A DNA stretch of 64,000 nucleotides, taken from contig CBDIDO010000001.1 of assembly GCA_965277735.1 (NCBI GenBank), positions 62,001 through 126,000 on the forward strand. The letters are read 5' to 3'. This stretch comes from RH-AL1 sp965277735. GTDB taxonomy: Bacteria; Pseudomonadota; Alphaproteobacteria; Rhizobiales; Beijerinckiaceae. A program made the position numbers and the translations under genes. Below, one piece after another: positions 15,604 to 23,593 of the stretch (the stretch's first letter is position 1; the number at the start of each line of letters is the position of its first letter). A model generated the notes under the pieces. That model did no database searches. It was not told the DNA's origin and was given only the letters and a program-made list of their open reading frames with translations.

Positions 15604-16814
15604 CCCCGCGGCGGCGCTCCGAGCGGCATGCCGGCGCCGATCTTCTCGATCTCGGCGCAATCGGACTCGGCGGGTTTGCCGGCGAACCGATCGGCGAGCC
15701 AATCAACCGTCACGTCGGTGGTGGCGACGGCGATCGAGAGATGGTCGGAGTCGGGCTTCCACACGAACCGCACATTGTCGCCCAACCGGCAGCTCTCCTG
15801 CGCGAATAGGCGCGTCAGCGGCGGCATGACGACGTCGTCCTTGGCGCCCTGCGCGATGAACAGCGGCATGGCGGCGTGCCACGGCGCGACCGAGTTCTCC
15901 TTCAACCGCGCCTCCCATGGCTGGCCGAGATTGTACGGCACCTGGCGGCTCAGGATGAACAGCGTCGTGTTGGTGAAGGCGGACGCCATGTCGAACCGCG
16001 TGCAGTCCTTGGCGAGCTGGTGGATGATGAAGCGGCCGAAGCCGTTGGAGAAGGTCGACAGCGGGATGCCGTAGATCTTCGACCAGCTGTCGGTGACGTA
16101 GCCGGTGATGAGCGCGCGCACCCCGGTGCTGGTGATCATCTTGAAATTCGCGACGAGGTCCGTCGGCGGCGCCGCGGCCGCGGCGGCAACGAGGCCGAAC
16201 TCTGGCAGATAGTCCGGCGCCAGCTTGGCCGACCACAGCGCCGCGTGCGCGCCCTCCGACTCGCCCCACAGCGCGTAGCGCTTGCCGACATGCGCCGCCG
16301 GCATCTGCGAGGCCGCGCGGACCACATCGAGCATCGCGTGGGCTTCCGCGAGCCCGACGAGATAGGGATGCACGCGGCCGGAACTGGGATCGGCGAAATC
16401 GGACGCGGCGATGACCCAGCCGTGCTTGAGCAGGTCGTCGATCTCCGGCGTGTTCTCGAACATTTTTGCCGGCGTCTTCGACGGCGCGCAGACCGGCGCG
16501 AGGCCGACCGTGCCGCGTCCCCAGGAGACGATGTCGCGCCCCTGCGCCGGTGCCGGCCCCGCCGGCACGATGACGACGCCCGTCACCTCCTCCGGCTTGT
16601 CGTTCGCATCGAGCGAGCGATAGCGGATCTGCCACGCCGTTGCGCCCTCGGGCGCGCCCCGGATCGGCGTCGCCGAGATGAGCTTTCCGCGCATTTGCGG
16701 CTCAGTCTGGGCAGCCGCAGCACCGGCAATGACAAGTGCGGCCACGGCCGTGACGCGGCCGAGAAATCTGGATCGGCCGCCGCGCGAAACGCGGGCGTGT
16801 CGACAAGGCTTCAC
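15600..16814 (-). CDS. Secretory lipase-family alpha/beta hydrolase
   Basis: The 404-residue exported protein has an N-terminal signal sequence (basic residues 1-20, hydrophobic 22-34, AAAAQ cleavage). It matches the secretory lipase family known from fungi and bacteria: GRDIVSWGRGTVG, the nucleophile elbow GESEGAHAAL (Ser186), a late Asp in AQGAKDDVVMP and a His in DSDHLSIA form a plausible triad. The substrate is likely an ester or triglyceride in the periplasm or medium. The start is the first ATG of the frame; a later start would still leave a signal peptide. It stands alone and converges on the flagellar accessory group. Confidence 0.82.
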   Translation of the reverse strand: MKPCRHARVSRGGRSRFLGRVTAVAALVIAGAAAAQTEPQMRGKLISATPIRGAPEGATAWQIRYRSLDANDKPEEVTGVVIVPAGPAPAQGRDIVSWGRGTVGLAPVCAPSKTPAKMFENTPEIDDLLKHGWVIAASDFADPSSGRVHPYLVGLAEAHAMLDVVRAASQMPAAHVGKRYALWGESEGAHAALWSAKLAPDYLPEFGLVAAAAAAPPTDLVANFKMITSTGVRALITGYVTDSWSKIYGIPLSTFSNGFGRFIIHQLAKDCTRFDMASAFTNTTLFILSRQVPYNLGQPWEARLKENSVAPWHAAMPLFIAQGAKDDVVMPPLTRLFAQESCRLGDNVRFVWKPDSDHLSIAVATTDVTVDWLADRFAGKPAESDCAEIEKIGAGMPLGAPPRG

Positions 16815-16979
16815 GTTGCGAGGTCCCCTGCATATTCCGCAGCGCAGAACAATTGCGCGCGGCCAATGTTCCGACGCGGCGCGACGAAGTCTGCACAGGG
16901 TAAAAGACCCAAGCCATGCGCTCGCCGTGGACGATCCTCGGCTCTAAGTGAAGCAAGCCGAACAACGGGAGCGAAACGC

Positions 16980-17774
16980 ATGACACCAGCGCACAAGCGC
17001 GCGGCCTTTCGCGCGCTGCACGAGACCGGCTGCTTCGTGTTGCCCAACCCCTGGGACGTCGGCAGCGCCAAGCTTCTGCAGCACCTGGGCTTCGCGGCGC
17101 TGGCCTCGTCGAGCGCCGGCTTCGCCTGGACGATGGGCAAGCCCGACCATCTGGTGACCCGCGACGAGATCATCGCCCATCTCGCCGCGCTCTGCGCAGC
17201 CGTCGACCTGCCGGTCAACGCCGACTTCGAGTCGGGCTTCGCGGCCGGGCCCGAAGGCGTCGCGGAGAGCGTGAAGCTCGCCCTCGAGGCCGGCGTCGCC
17301 GGCCTGTCGATCGAGGATCTCGACGAGGACGGCGGCTTCTATGACACGCCGTGCGCGATCGAGCGCCTGCGCGCGGCGAAGGCCGCGATGGAGGGCTCCG
17401 GCGCGGTCCTCGTCGCGCGCACCGAGCTGATGCTCACCGATTCCGACGCGCTGCATCCGGCGATCGACAAGCTCGTCGCCTTCGCCGACATCGCCGACTG
17501 CCTGTTCGCGCCCGGCGTGAAGAAGCCGGACGACATCGCGACCATGGTGCGCGCCGTCGCCCCGAAGCCGCTCAACGTGCTGGCGATGGATCCCGCCATG
17601 ACGCTGGCCCAGTTCGAAGACCTCGGCGTGCGGCGGTTGTCGGTGGGCGGCTCGCTCGCCCGCGTCGCGCTCGGCGCGCTGCTGACGGCGGCGGAGGCGA
17701 TGAAAGGCGGATCGTTCGCCGGGCTCGCTCAGGGAGCGCCGCGCGATGTGTTGAACGGGGTGTTCGGAACATAA
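16980..17774 (+). CDS. Isocitrate lyase/PEP mutase superfamily enzyme
   Basis: The 264-residue TIM-barrel protein contains LPNPWDVGSAKLL, the metal-binding NADFESGF and the active-site strand AGLSIEDLDEDGG, typical of the ICL/PEPM group that makes or breaks C-C or C-P bonds of 2-oxo acids. The KKCGH motif of true isocitrate lyase is absent, and the length fits the short oxaloacetate decarboxylase / 2,3-dimethylmalate lyase-like branch. The precise reaction cannot be stated. The ATG at 16980 follows GGGAGCGAAACGC. It is monocistronic, with 165 bases to the divergent lipase. Confidence 0.82.
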   Translation: MTPAHKRAAFRALHETGCFVLPNPWDVGSAKLLQHLGFAALASSSAGFAWTMGKPDHLVTRDEIIAHLAALCAAVDLPVNADFESGFAAGPEGVAESVKLALEAGVAGLSIEDLDEDGGFYDTPCAIERLRAAKAAMEGSGAVLVARTELMLTDSDALHPAIDKLVAFADIADCLFAPGVKKPDDIATMVRAVAPKPLNVLAMDPAMTLAQFEDLGVRRLSVGGSLARVALGALLTAAEAMKGGSFAGLAQGAPRDVLNGVFGT

Positions 17775-18027
17775 GAGCTTGCGTGGCGCGTCCCGAGAAC
17801 GTCGTGCCCGAGGCGGTCGTCGACGCCGATTGGACACCCTTTGCACGTGCCGGAGTTGGTCCGAACGACATGGCCCCGAAAGTACATGTAACAGGGTCAG
17901 CCGTCTCGGCGAAGACAAGGTCTGGTTCGCTGTAACGCGAAACGATGATCGACTGTTTAGCCGCCGAGCCGATGTCGTCATCTGTTGACTTCGTCCACGC
18001 TTGACGTCGCGTCGAGCGGGGTCTTCC

Positions 18028-18624
18028 ATGGCGGTCGGAACGGATCAACGCAGAGAACGTAACGCGGCGGGCACACGTCGGGCGATCCTGAGTGCCGCAC
18101 GCGCGGCCTTTTCGATGCACGGATTCGATCAAGCGGGCGTTCGCGAGATCACCCGCGCCGTCGGCGTCAACGGTTCGCTCGTCAATCGCTATTTCGGATC
18201 GAAGGAATGCCTTTTCGCGGAAGCCATGCAAGTTGGGTTGGGGTTCGAGACGTTCGGCGAGGGCGGCAAGGTTCAAGTTGCCCGCTTGCTCGCGGCCTTC
18301 GCCCTCGAGAAAGCGCCCGGCCGGGACGGTTTCGACCCGATCCTCACCCTTATTCGCTCCGCCGCGATCTCGCAGGCGCAGCCCGTTTTGCGAGATTATA
18401 TTTCGCGCGAGGCCGTCGAACCGCTCGCGCGCATTCTCGGCGGCGAGGACGCGACCGAGCGTGCGAGTTTGATCGTCGCGTTGCTCATAGGCGTGATCAT
18501 TCTTCGGTCGATTCTCGAGAGCGAGCCGCTCGCGTCGTCGACAGGACATGACATGATCACGCTTCTCGAGCGCATGCTCGCCGTCGAACCGGCGCCCGAG
18601 GCAGAGGCGCAAGACATCGGTTGA
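18028..18624 (+). CDS. TetR-family transcriptional regulator
   Basis: The 198-residue protein has an N-terminal TetR helix-turn-helix (RRAILSAARAAF, then VREITRAVGVNGSLVNRYFGSKECLF at about residues 20-65) and a divergent ligand-binding domain. An in-frame TTG at 18001 would add nine residues, but its TTGACG looks more like promoter sequence. The gene is followed, after a 245-bp AT-rich gap, by the porin gene in the same direction, so the porin is a natural target candidate. The preceding 253-bp gap (17775-18027) shows no other gene. Confidence 0.85.
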   Translation: MAVGTDQRRERNAAGTRRAILSAARAAFSMHGFDQAGVREITRAVGVNGSLVNRYFGSKECLFAEAMQVGLGFETFGEGGKVQVARLLAAFALEKAPGRDGFDPILTLIRSAAISQAQPVLRDYISREAVEPLARILGGEDATERASLIVALLIGVIILRSILESEPLASSTGHDMITLLERMLAVEPAPEAEAQDIG

Positions 18625-18760
18625 CGCGATCCGCTTGCTGCCGTCCTCCCTGCGCCCCCGCAATATAGACTGGGAGGCCTACGCGCCGGATTCATGTAAA
18701 CGCGTGTTGATATAATCGTATTTGTGTTGTAAATGCCACTATTTCTACCATAATCTCGTA

Positions 18761-18774
18761 TTTACATAAGTAAA
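18761..18774. promoter_or_regulatory. AT-rich inverted repeat TTTAC-ATAA-GTAAA
   Basis: A perfect 5-bp inverted repeat lies in the AT-rich stretch between the TetR gene and the porin. Its size and symmetry suit a small dimeric regulator. The 140 bases around it (about 18690-18810) are far richer in A+T than any neighbouring sequence, as expected for a strong or silenced promoter region. Confidence 0.3.
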
Positions 18775-18800
18775 CGTCAGATTACATTTATGAATCGAAA

Positions 18801-18830
18801 TATAAAACCCCGCGTTGATCGGAATCAACG
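18801..18830 (+). promoter_or_regulatory. Porin promoter -10 and leader hairpin
   Basis: A TATAAA sequence at 18801-18806 is the best -10 candidate for the porin gene. Just after it, CGTTGAT (18813-18819) and ATCAACG (18824-18830) form a perfect 7-bp inverted repeat with a 4-base spacer. It would fold at the extreme 5' end of the mRNA and stabilise it, or act as an operator overlapping the start of transcription. Confidence 0.35.
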
Positions 18831-18869
18831 GGCAGAGGCGATAAGCCTCGACGACTCGAGGGGGCGAGC

Positions 18870-20393
18870 ATGACTTGGGGGATTACGCGATTGAAAGCGG
18901 GCGCGACGGCGGTGACGCTCCTCGCGCTCACGGTGCCGGCGGCGGCCGACGTCACCGATCAACTCCTCGACCGGCTCCGGGAAAAGGGCATCCTGAGCAA
19001 GACGGAATACCGTTCGTTCAGGCAGCGTCACGCCGCGGAGGTCCGCGACCGCGAGGACAGCCGGCCGCGTGACCGGGTCGCGACCCGCGAGATCGTCACC
19101 AAGGAGGGGATCAAGCGCGTACCCGTCGAGGACGATATCGTCCGGGTCCTCAAGGTGAAGGACAAGGGGGTCGGCGTGCGCGTCGGCGACGTCGATGTCA
19201 CCTTGTCCGGCAACGTCAATGCGTTCGCCGTCCAGGACTTCGGCGGATCGAACCGCACGGGCCAGCCCATTTTCGGTGGGTTGTCGACCGGGAGTCGCTT
19301 TCTCGGCGGCGCAGGCGAAGCCTCGGCAGCCTATGCCACGCGCAACGGCCTGCTTCCGGCTGCTGTCATCTTGAATTTGGCGACGCGCCAGGAGGGCTAC
19401 GACATCGGCCTGACGTTCGGCGTCTATCCGGGCATCGAACTCGGCGGAACGACGGGCATCGGCGCCAACAACGGCGGCGTACCGCAGGCCCTGTCGTCGT
19501 CCGGCGTGGATTTCCAACAGATCTTCGCCACCGTCGGAAATTCGCAGATCGGAACGTTCAAGGGCGGTCGCGACATCGGCCTGTTCGGCAGCGACGCGAT
19601 CCTCAACGACTTCACGATCTTCGGCGTCGGGTCACCGGGCGCCGCTGGCGGCAACGCCGCGCCAGCCAACACCGCGCTGGGGCGCATCGGTATCGGCTAC
19701 GTCTATGCCGACTTCCTGCCGCAGATCACCTACACGACGCCCGATTACCACGGCTTCACCGCCTCGCTTGGCGTCTTCGATCCGCTCAACGAGGCCAATT
19801 TCTCGACCCTCTCCGGAAGTTTGTCGCAGCACGACACGCCACAGCTCCAGGGCAAGCTGAAATACGTCGGCGACCTGTCCCCCGCCGCGAAGCTGACCGG
19901 GTGGGTCGACGGGCTGACGCAAGAGGCGAAGGCGGCGCGCTTCGGCGATGCGCTACCGGGTGGGCAGTCGGTGCGCGCCGACGCGGTCGATGGCGGCGCC
20001 AAGCTCGACATCGGACCCGCGAGCCTGGTCGGCTACGGCTATTACGGCGATGGTTTGGGAACCACCGGCATCTTTCTGGACGGTGTCGACCCGCTCGGCA
20101 ACAAGCGGAAGTCCTACGGCGGCTACGGCCAGGCGAGCTACGATCTGACCAAGCGCCTGACGATCGACGGTAGCTACGGCGTCAGCGTCCTGGAGGCGAC
20201 CGCCTACGACGCGACCACCGCCGCGCAAGGCGCGCTCGTTCTCAAGAACGCATCCTACATCGGTGCGGCGCGCTACAAGCTGACGACCTGGGCCAACCTC
20301 CAGGCCGAATTCGTCCACACGATCTCGACCTCCCAGAACGGGAATCGGGCCAGCGCCAACACGATCTCGGCGGGTTCGATACTGTTCTTCTAG
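18870..20393 (+). CDS. Outer-membrane porin (Gram-negative porin family)
   Basis: The 507-residue protein has a Sec signal peptide (cleavage near PAAA-DV), then a short charged helical segment (LLDRLREKGILSKTEYRSFR, about 30-55). A long Gly/Asn/Tyr-rich beta-barrel region follows, ending in SILFF, the terminal aromatic needed for BAM-dependent insertion. Alternating strands such as LSGNVNAFAVQDFGG and ASYDLTKRLTIDGSYG support a barrel. It probably forms a general diffusion channel. The ATG at 18870 follows GAGGGGGCGAGC. It has its own AT-rich promoter region and a TetR gene upstream, and it is followed by tandem hairpins. Confidence 0.85.
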   Translation: MTWGITRLKAGATAVTLLALTVPAAADVTDQLLDRLREKGILSKTEYRSFRQRHAAEVRDREDSRPRDRVATREIVTKEGIKRVPVEDDIVRVLKVKDKGVGVRVGDVDVTLSGNVNAFAVQDFGGSNRTGQPIFGGLSTGSRFLGGAGEASAAYATRNGLLPAAVILNLATRQEGYDIGLTFGVYPGIELGGTTGIGANNGGVPQALSSSGVDFQQIFATVGNSQIGTFKGGRDIGLFGSDAILNDFTIFGVGSPGAAGGNAAPANTALGRIGIGYVYADFLPQITYTTPDYHGFTASLGVFDPLNEANFSTLSGSLSQHDTPQLQGKLKYVGDLSPAAKLTGWVDGLTQEAKAARFGDALPGGQSVRADAVDGGAKLDIGPASLVGYGYYGDGLGTTGIFLDGVDPLGNKRKSYGGYGQASYDLTKRLTIDGSYGVSVLEATAYDATTAAQGALVLKNASYIGAARYKLTTWANLQAEFVHTISTSQNGNRASANTISAGSILFF

Positions 20394-20401
20394 ACGACGG
20401 C

Positions 20402-20450
20402 TCCGGCGCGACATTGCTCGCGCCGGACTTGACGCGGGTTATCCCGCGTC
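20402..20450. terminator. Tandem hairpins between porin and formate dehydrogenase operon
   Basis: Two perfect stem-loops lie back to back between convergent transcription units: TCCGGCGCGA-CATTGC-TCGCGCCGGA (20402-20427) and GACGCGGG-TTAT-CCCGCGTC (20431-20450). The second spans the fdsD stop codon. Neither has a T-run, but in this GC-rich genome they probably end transcription in both directions. Confidence 0.5.
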
Positions 20451-20726
20451 GACCGCGCCGAGCTCCCCGACCTTGCCCGGTCCGGCATCCGCTTTCTCGG
20501 CGGGGTCGCGCGCTTCCACCTCGGGCGACAGCGCCTCGATGACAAGCGGATCGACGTGCCGCTCTGCCCCGGCCATGCCCTCCTTGAAGGTGGCGATCAT
20601 CTTCGGCGTCCAGAACGCCTCGATGTGCGAGGCGATGCCGGCCACCGCCTCGTCGTGCGGATAAGAGCCGAAGAACTGGGCAATCTGGTTCGCCATCATC
20701 GCCAGCTTCTCGATAGGCGTCTTCAT
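20439..20726 (-). CDS. fdsD: Formate dehydrogenase delta subunit
   Basis: The 95-residue protein starts MKTPIEKLAMMANQIAQFF and has the FdsD pattern SYPHDEAVAGIASHIEAFW. FdsD is a small subunit of the cytosolic NAD-dependent molybdenum formate dehydrogenase, thought to aid assembly or stability. Its ATG overlaps the fdsA stop (ATGA), so translation is coupled. In many operons an FdhD-type fdsC gene lies between fdsA and fdsD; here it is absent. This is the last gene of fdsGBAD. Confidence 0.93.
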   Translation of the reverse strand: MKTPIEKLAMMANQIAQFFGSYPHDEAVAGIASHIEAFWTPKMIATFKEGMAGAERHVDPLVIEALSPEVEARDPAEKADAGPGKVGELGAVDAG

Positions 20727-23572
20727 TCCGCCGCCTCGAGCCCGAGCGCCTCGACACGCTTGAGGTCGATGTCCTCCTCGAAGAACTTCGCCTGCCAATC
20801 CGACATGCGGTTCGTCTTGCGCACCTGCACCGCCGTCACCTTGTACTCGGGGCAATTGGTCGCCCAGTCCGAATAGTCGGTGGTGATGACGTTGGCGCCG
20901 GTCTTGGCGTGGTGGAAGGTAGTGTAGACGACGCCTGGCTGCATGCGCTCGGAGATCTTGCACTTCAGCGCAATGTCACCCGAACGGCTTTCGAGCGCGA
21001 TCAGATCGCCATCGGCGATGCCACGCTGCTCGGCATCGAACGGATGGATCTCGAGCATGTCCTCCTCGTGCCACAACGAGTTCGACGTGCGCCGCGTCTG
21101 CGCGCCGACATTGTACTGCGAGAGGATGCGGCCGGTGGTCAGGATCAGCGGGAAACGCGGGCCCGAGCGCTCCTCGGTCGCGTGGTATTCCGTGATCATG
21201 AACTTGCCCTTGCCGATCACGAACTTGCCGATATGCATCGTCGGCGTGCCGTTCGGCGCGGCATCGTTCACCGGCCATTGCAGCGAGCCCGCCTCATCGA
21301 GGTGCTTGAACGAGACGCCCTTGAACGACGGCGTCGTCGCGGCGATCTCGTCCATGATCTGCGAGGGATGCGTATAGGTCCAGTTTTGGCCCAAAGCGTT
21401 GGCGAGCAGCTGCGTCGCCTCCCAGTCGCCGTAGCCGGCCATCGGGCTCATCACCTTGCGCACGCGGCCGATGCGACGCTCGGCGTTGGTGAAGGTGCCG
21501 TCCTTTTCGAGGAACGACGCGCCGGGCAGGAAGACATGCGCGTATTTCGCCGTCTCGTTCAGGAAGATGTCCTGAATGACCATGCACTCGAGGTTGCGCA
21601 TGCCCGCCGTCACATGGTGCGTGTCGGGGTCGGACTGCACGATATCCTCGCCCTGGATGTACATGCCCTTGAACGTGCCCTCGACGGCCTCGTCGAGCAT
21701 ATTGGTGATGCGCAGGCCCGGGTCCTTGTCGAGCTTGACGCCCCACAGGCTCTCGTAGATCTCGCGCGTCGCGTCGTCCGATACGTGGCGGTAGCCCGGA
21801 TATTCGTGCGGGAAGGAGCCCATGTCGCACGAGCCCTGCACGTTGTTCTGCCCGCGCAACGGGTTCACGCCGACGCCCTCGCGGCCGATGTTGCCCGTCG
21901 CCATGGCGATGTTGGCCATGCCCATGACCATGGTCGAGCCCTGGCTGTGCTCGGTGACGCCGAGGCCGTAGAAGATCGCCGCGTTCTTGCCCTGCGACGC
22001 GTAGAGCCGCGCGGCGCCGCGCAGCTGTTCGGGGTCGACGCCGATGATGTCGGCCTGCGCCTCGGGCGAATGCCGCGCCTCGGCGACGAAGCGCGCCCAG
22101 GATTCGAAATCGTGCGTATCGCAACGCTCCTTCACGAAGGTCTCGTCGACGAGGCCCTCGGTGACGATGACGTGCGAGAGCGCGTTGATGAAGGCGACGT
22201 TGGTGCCGGGCTTCAAGGGCAGGTGGTAGTCCGCCTCGATGTGCGGCGACTTGACGAGGTCGATCTTGCGCGGGTCTGCGACGATCAGCCTGGCGCCGGC
22301 GCGCAGCCGCTTCTTCATGCGCGAGGCGAAGACCGGGTGGCCGTCGGTCGGATTGGCACCGATCACGAGGATGATGTCGGATTCCTCGACGGACTTGAAG
22401 TCCTGCGTGCCGGCAGAGGTGCCGAGGGTGGTCTTCAAACCATATCCGGTCGGCGAATGGCAGACGCGGGCGCAGGTGTCGACGTTGTTGTTGCCGAAGC
22501 CGGCGCGCACCAGCTTCTGGACGAGGTAGGTCTCCTCGTTGGTGCAGCGCGACGAGGTGATGCCGCCGATCGAATCCTTGCCGTACTGAGCCTGGATGCG
22601 CTTGAACTCGCTCGCCGCGTAGCCGATCGCCTCCTCCCACGAGACCTCGCGCCAGGGATCGGTGATCTGCTTGCGGATCATCGGCTTGGTGATGCGGTCC
22701 TTGTGGGTCGCATAGCCGTAGGCGAAGCGGCCCTTCACGCAGCTATGGCCGTCGTTGGCCTTGCCTTCCTTGGCCGGCAGCATGCGCACGACCTTCTCGC
22801 CCTGCATCTCGGCCTTGAACGTGCAGCCGACGCCGCAATAGGCACAGGTCGTGTAGGCGGAGTGCTCGGGCTTGCCCATCTCGATCACGCTCTTCTCGTT
22901 GAGCGTGGCGGTCGGGCAGGCCTGGACGCAGGCGCCGCACGAAACGCACTCGGACGACATGAAATCGGTGCCGCCGGGCGAGACCTTGGACGCGAAGCCG
23001 CGGCCCTCGATCGTCAGCGCGAAGGTGCCCTGCACTTCCTCGCAAGCGCGGACACAGCGGTTGCAGACGATGCACTTCGCCTTCTCGAAGGTGAAGTAGG
23101 GATTCGAATCGTCGGTCGGCGCGTCGAGGTGGTTGTCGCCGCCGTAGCCGTAGCGCACGGTGCGCAGGCCGACCGCGCCGGCCTGGTCCTGCAGCTCGCA
23201 ATCGCCGTTGGCCGAGCAGGTCAGGCAGTTCAGCGGGTGGTCGGAGATGTAGAGCTCCATCACCCCCTTGCGCAGCTTGGCAAGCCGCTCGTTCTGGGTG
23301 TGGACGATCATGCCCTCGTCGGCCGGCGTCGTGCACGAGGCCGGCGTTCCGCGGCGGCCTTCGATCTCGACGAGGCAGAGCCGGCATGAGCCGAACGGCT
23401 CGATCGAATCCGTCGCGCAGAGCCGCGGGATCTTGGTGCCCATCGACATGGCGGCGGCCATCACGCTCGTGCCCTTCGGCACGGAGACCTGCTCGCCGTC
23501 GATGGTCAGCGTCACGGTTTCCGCCGCGGGGCGGATCGGGGTGCCGGTGTCGAGTTCCTCGATGAGGGACAT
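20723..23572 (-). CDS. fdsA: NAD-dependent formate dehydrogenase, catalytic alpha subunit
   Basis: The 949-residue subunit oxidises formate to CO2 at a bis-MGD molybdenum (or tungsten) site. In order: a 2Fe-2S ferredoxin-like domain (Cys51, 63, 66, 80), a His-Cys3 cluster motif (HPLNCLTCSANGDC, 112-125), two 4Fe-4S motifs (CIVCNRCVRAC and CVSCGACVQAC), then the FdhF-like catalytic domain starting at CAYCGVGC. The metal ligand is Cys371 in RVCHSPT, so it is a cysteine rather than a selenocysteine enzyme. The C-terminal MopB domain ends near KKFFEEDIDLKR-type sequence. It lies 21 bases after fdsB and overlaps fdsD. Length and motifs match soluble Fds enzymes of Rhodobacter and Cupriavidus. Confidence 0.97.
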   Translation of the reverse strand: MSLIEELDTGTPIRPAAETVTLTIDGEQVSVPKGTSVMAAAMSMGTKIPRLCATDSIEPFGSCRLCLVEIEGRRGTPASCTTPADEGMIVHTQNERLAKLRKGVMELYISDHPLNCLTCSANGDCELQDQAGAVGLRTVRYGYGGDNHLDAPTDDSNPYFTFEKAKCIVCNRCVRACEEVQGTFALTIEGRGFASKVSPGGTDFMSSECVSCGACVQACPTATLNEKSVIEMGKPEHSAYTTCAYCGVGCTFKAEMQGEKVVRMLPAKEGKANDGHSCVKGRFAYGYATHKDRITKPMIRKQITDPWREVSWEEAIGYAASEFKRIQAQYGKDSIGGITSSRCTNEETYLVQKLVRAGFGNNNVDTCARVCHSPTGYGLKTTLGTSAGTQDFKSVEESDIILVIGANPTDGHPVFASRMKKRLRAGARLIVADPRKIDLVKSPHIEADYHLPLKPGTNVAFINALSHVIVTEGLVDETFVKERCDTHDFESWARFVAEARHSPEAQADIIGVDPEQLRGAARLYASQGKNAAIFYGLGVTEHSQGSTMVMGMANIAMATGNIGREGVGVNPLRGQNNVQGSCDMGSFPHEYPGYRHVSDDATREIYESLWGVKLDKDPGLRITNMLDEAVEGTFKGMYIQGEDIVQSDPDTHHVTAGMRNLECMVIQDIFLNETAKYAHVFLPGASFLEKDGTFTNAERRIGRVRKVMSPMAGYGDWEATQLLANALGQNWTYTHPSQIMDEIAATTPSFKGVSFKHLDEAGSLQWPVNDAAPNGTPTMHIGKFVIGKGKFMITEYHATEERSGPRFPLILTTGRILSQYNVGAQTRRTSNSLWHEEDMLEIHPFDAEQRGIADGDLIALESRSGDIALKCKISERMQPGVVYTTFHHAKTGANVITTDYSDWATNCPEYKVTAVQVRKTNRMSDWQAKFFEEDIDLKRVEALGLEAAE

Positions 23573-23593
23573 ATTGGCTCCTGTTCGGCCGAC

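Noticed and set aside
17572..18663. Minus-strand open frame of 363 codons across the TetR gene and its upstream gap
   Set aside because: It runs antisense to TetR and the PEP mutase-like gene, has no start near any ribosome-binding site and no family resemblance.
20909..23389. Plus-strand open frame of 826 codons
   Set aside because: Antisense to fdsA, which has complete family motifs; the translated sequence looks like a reverse-frame shadow.
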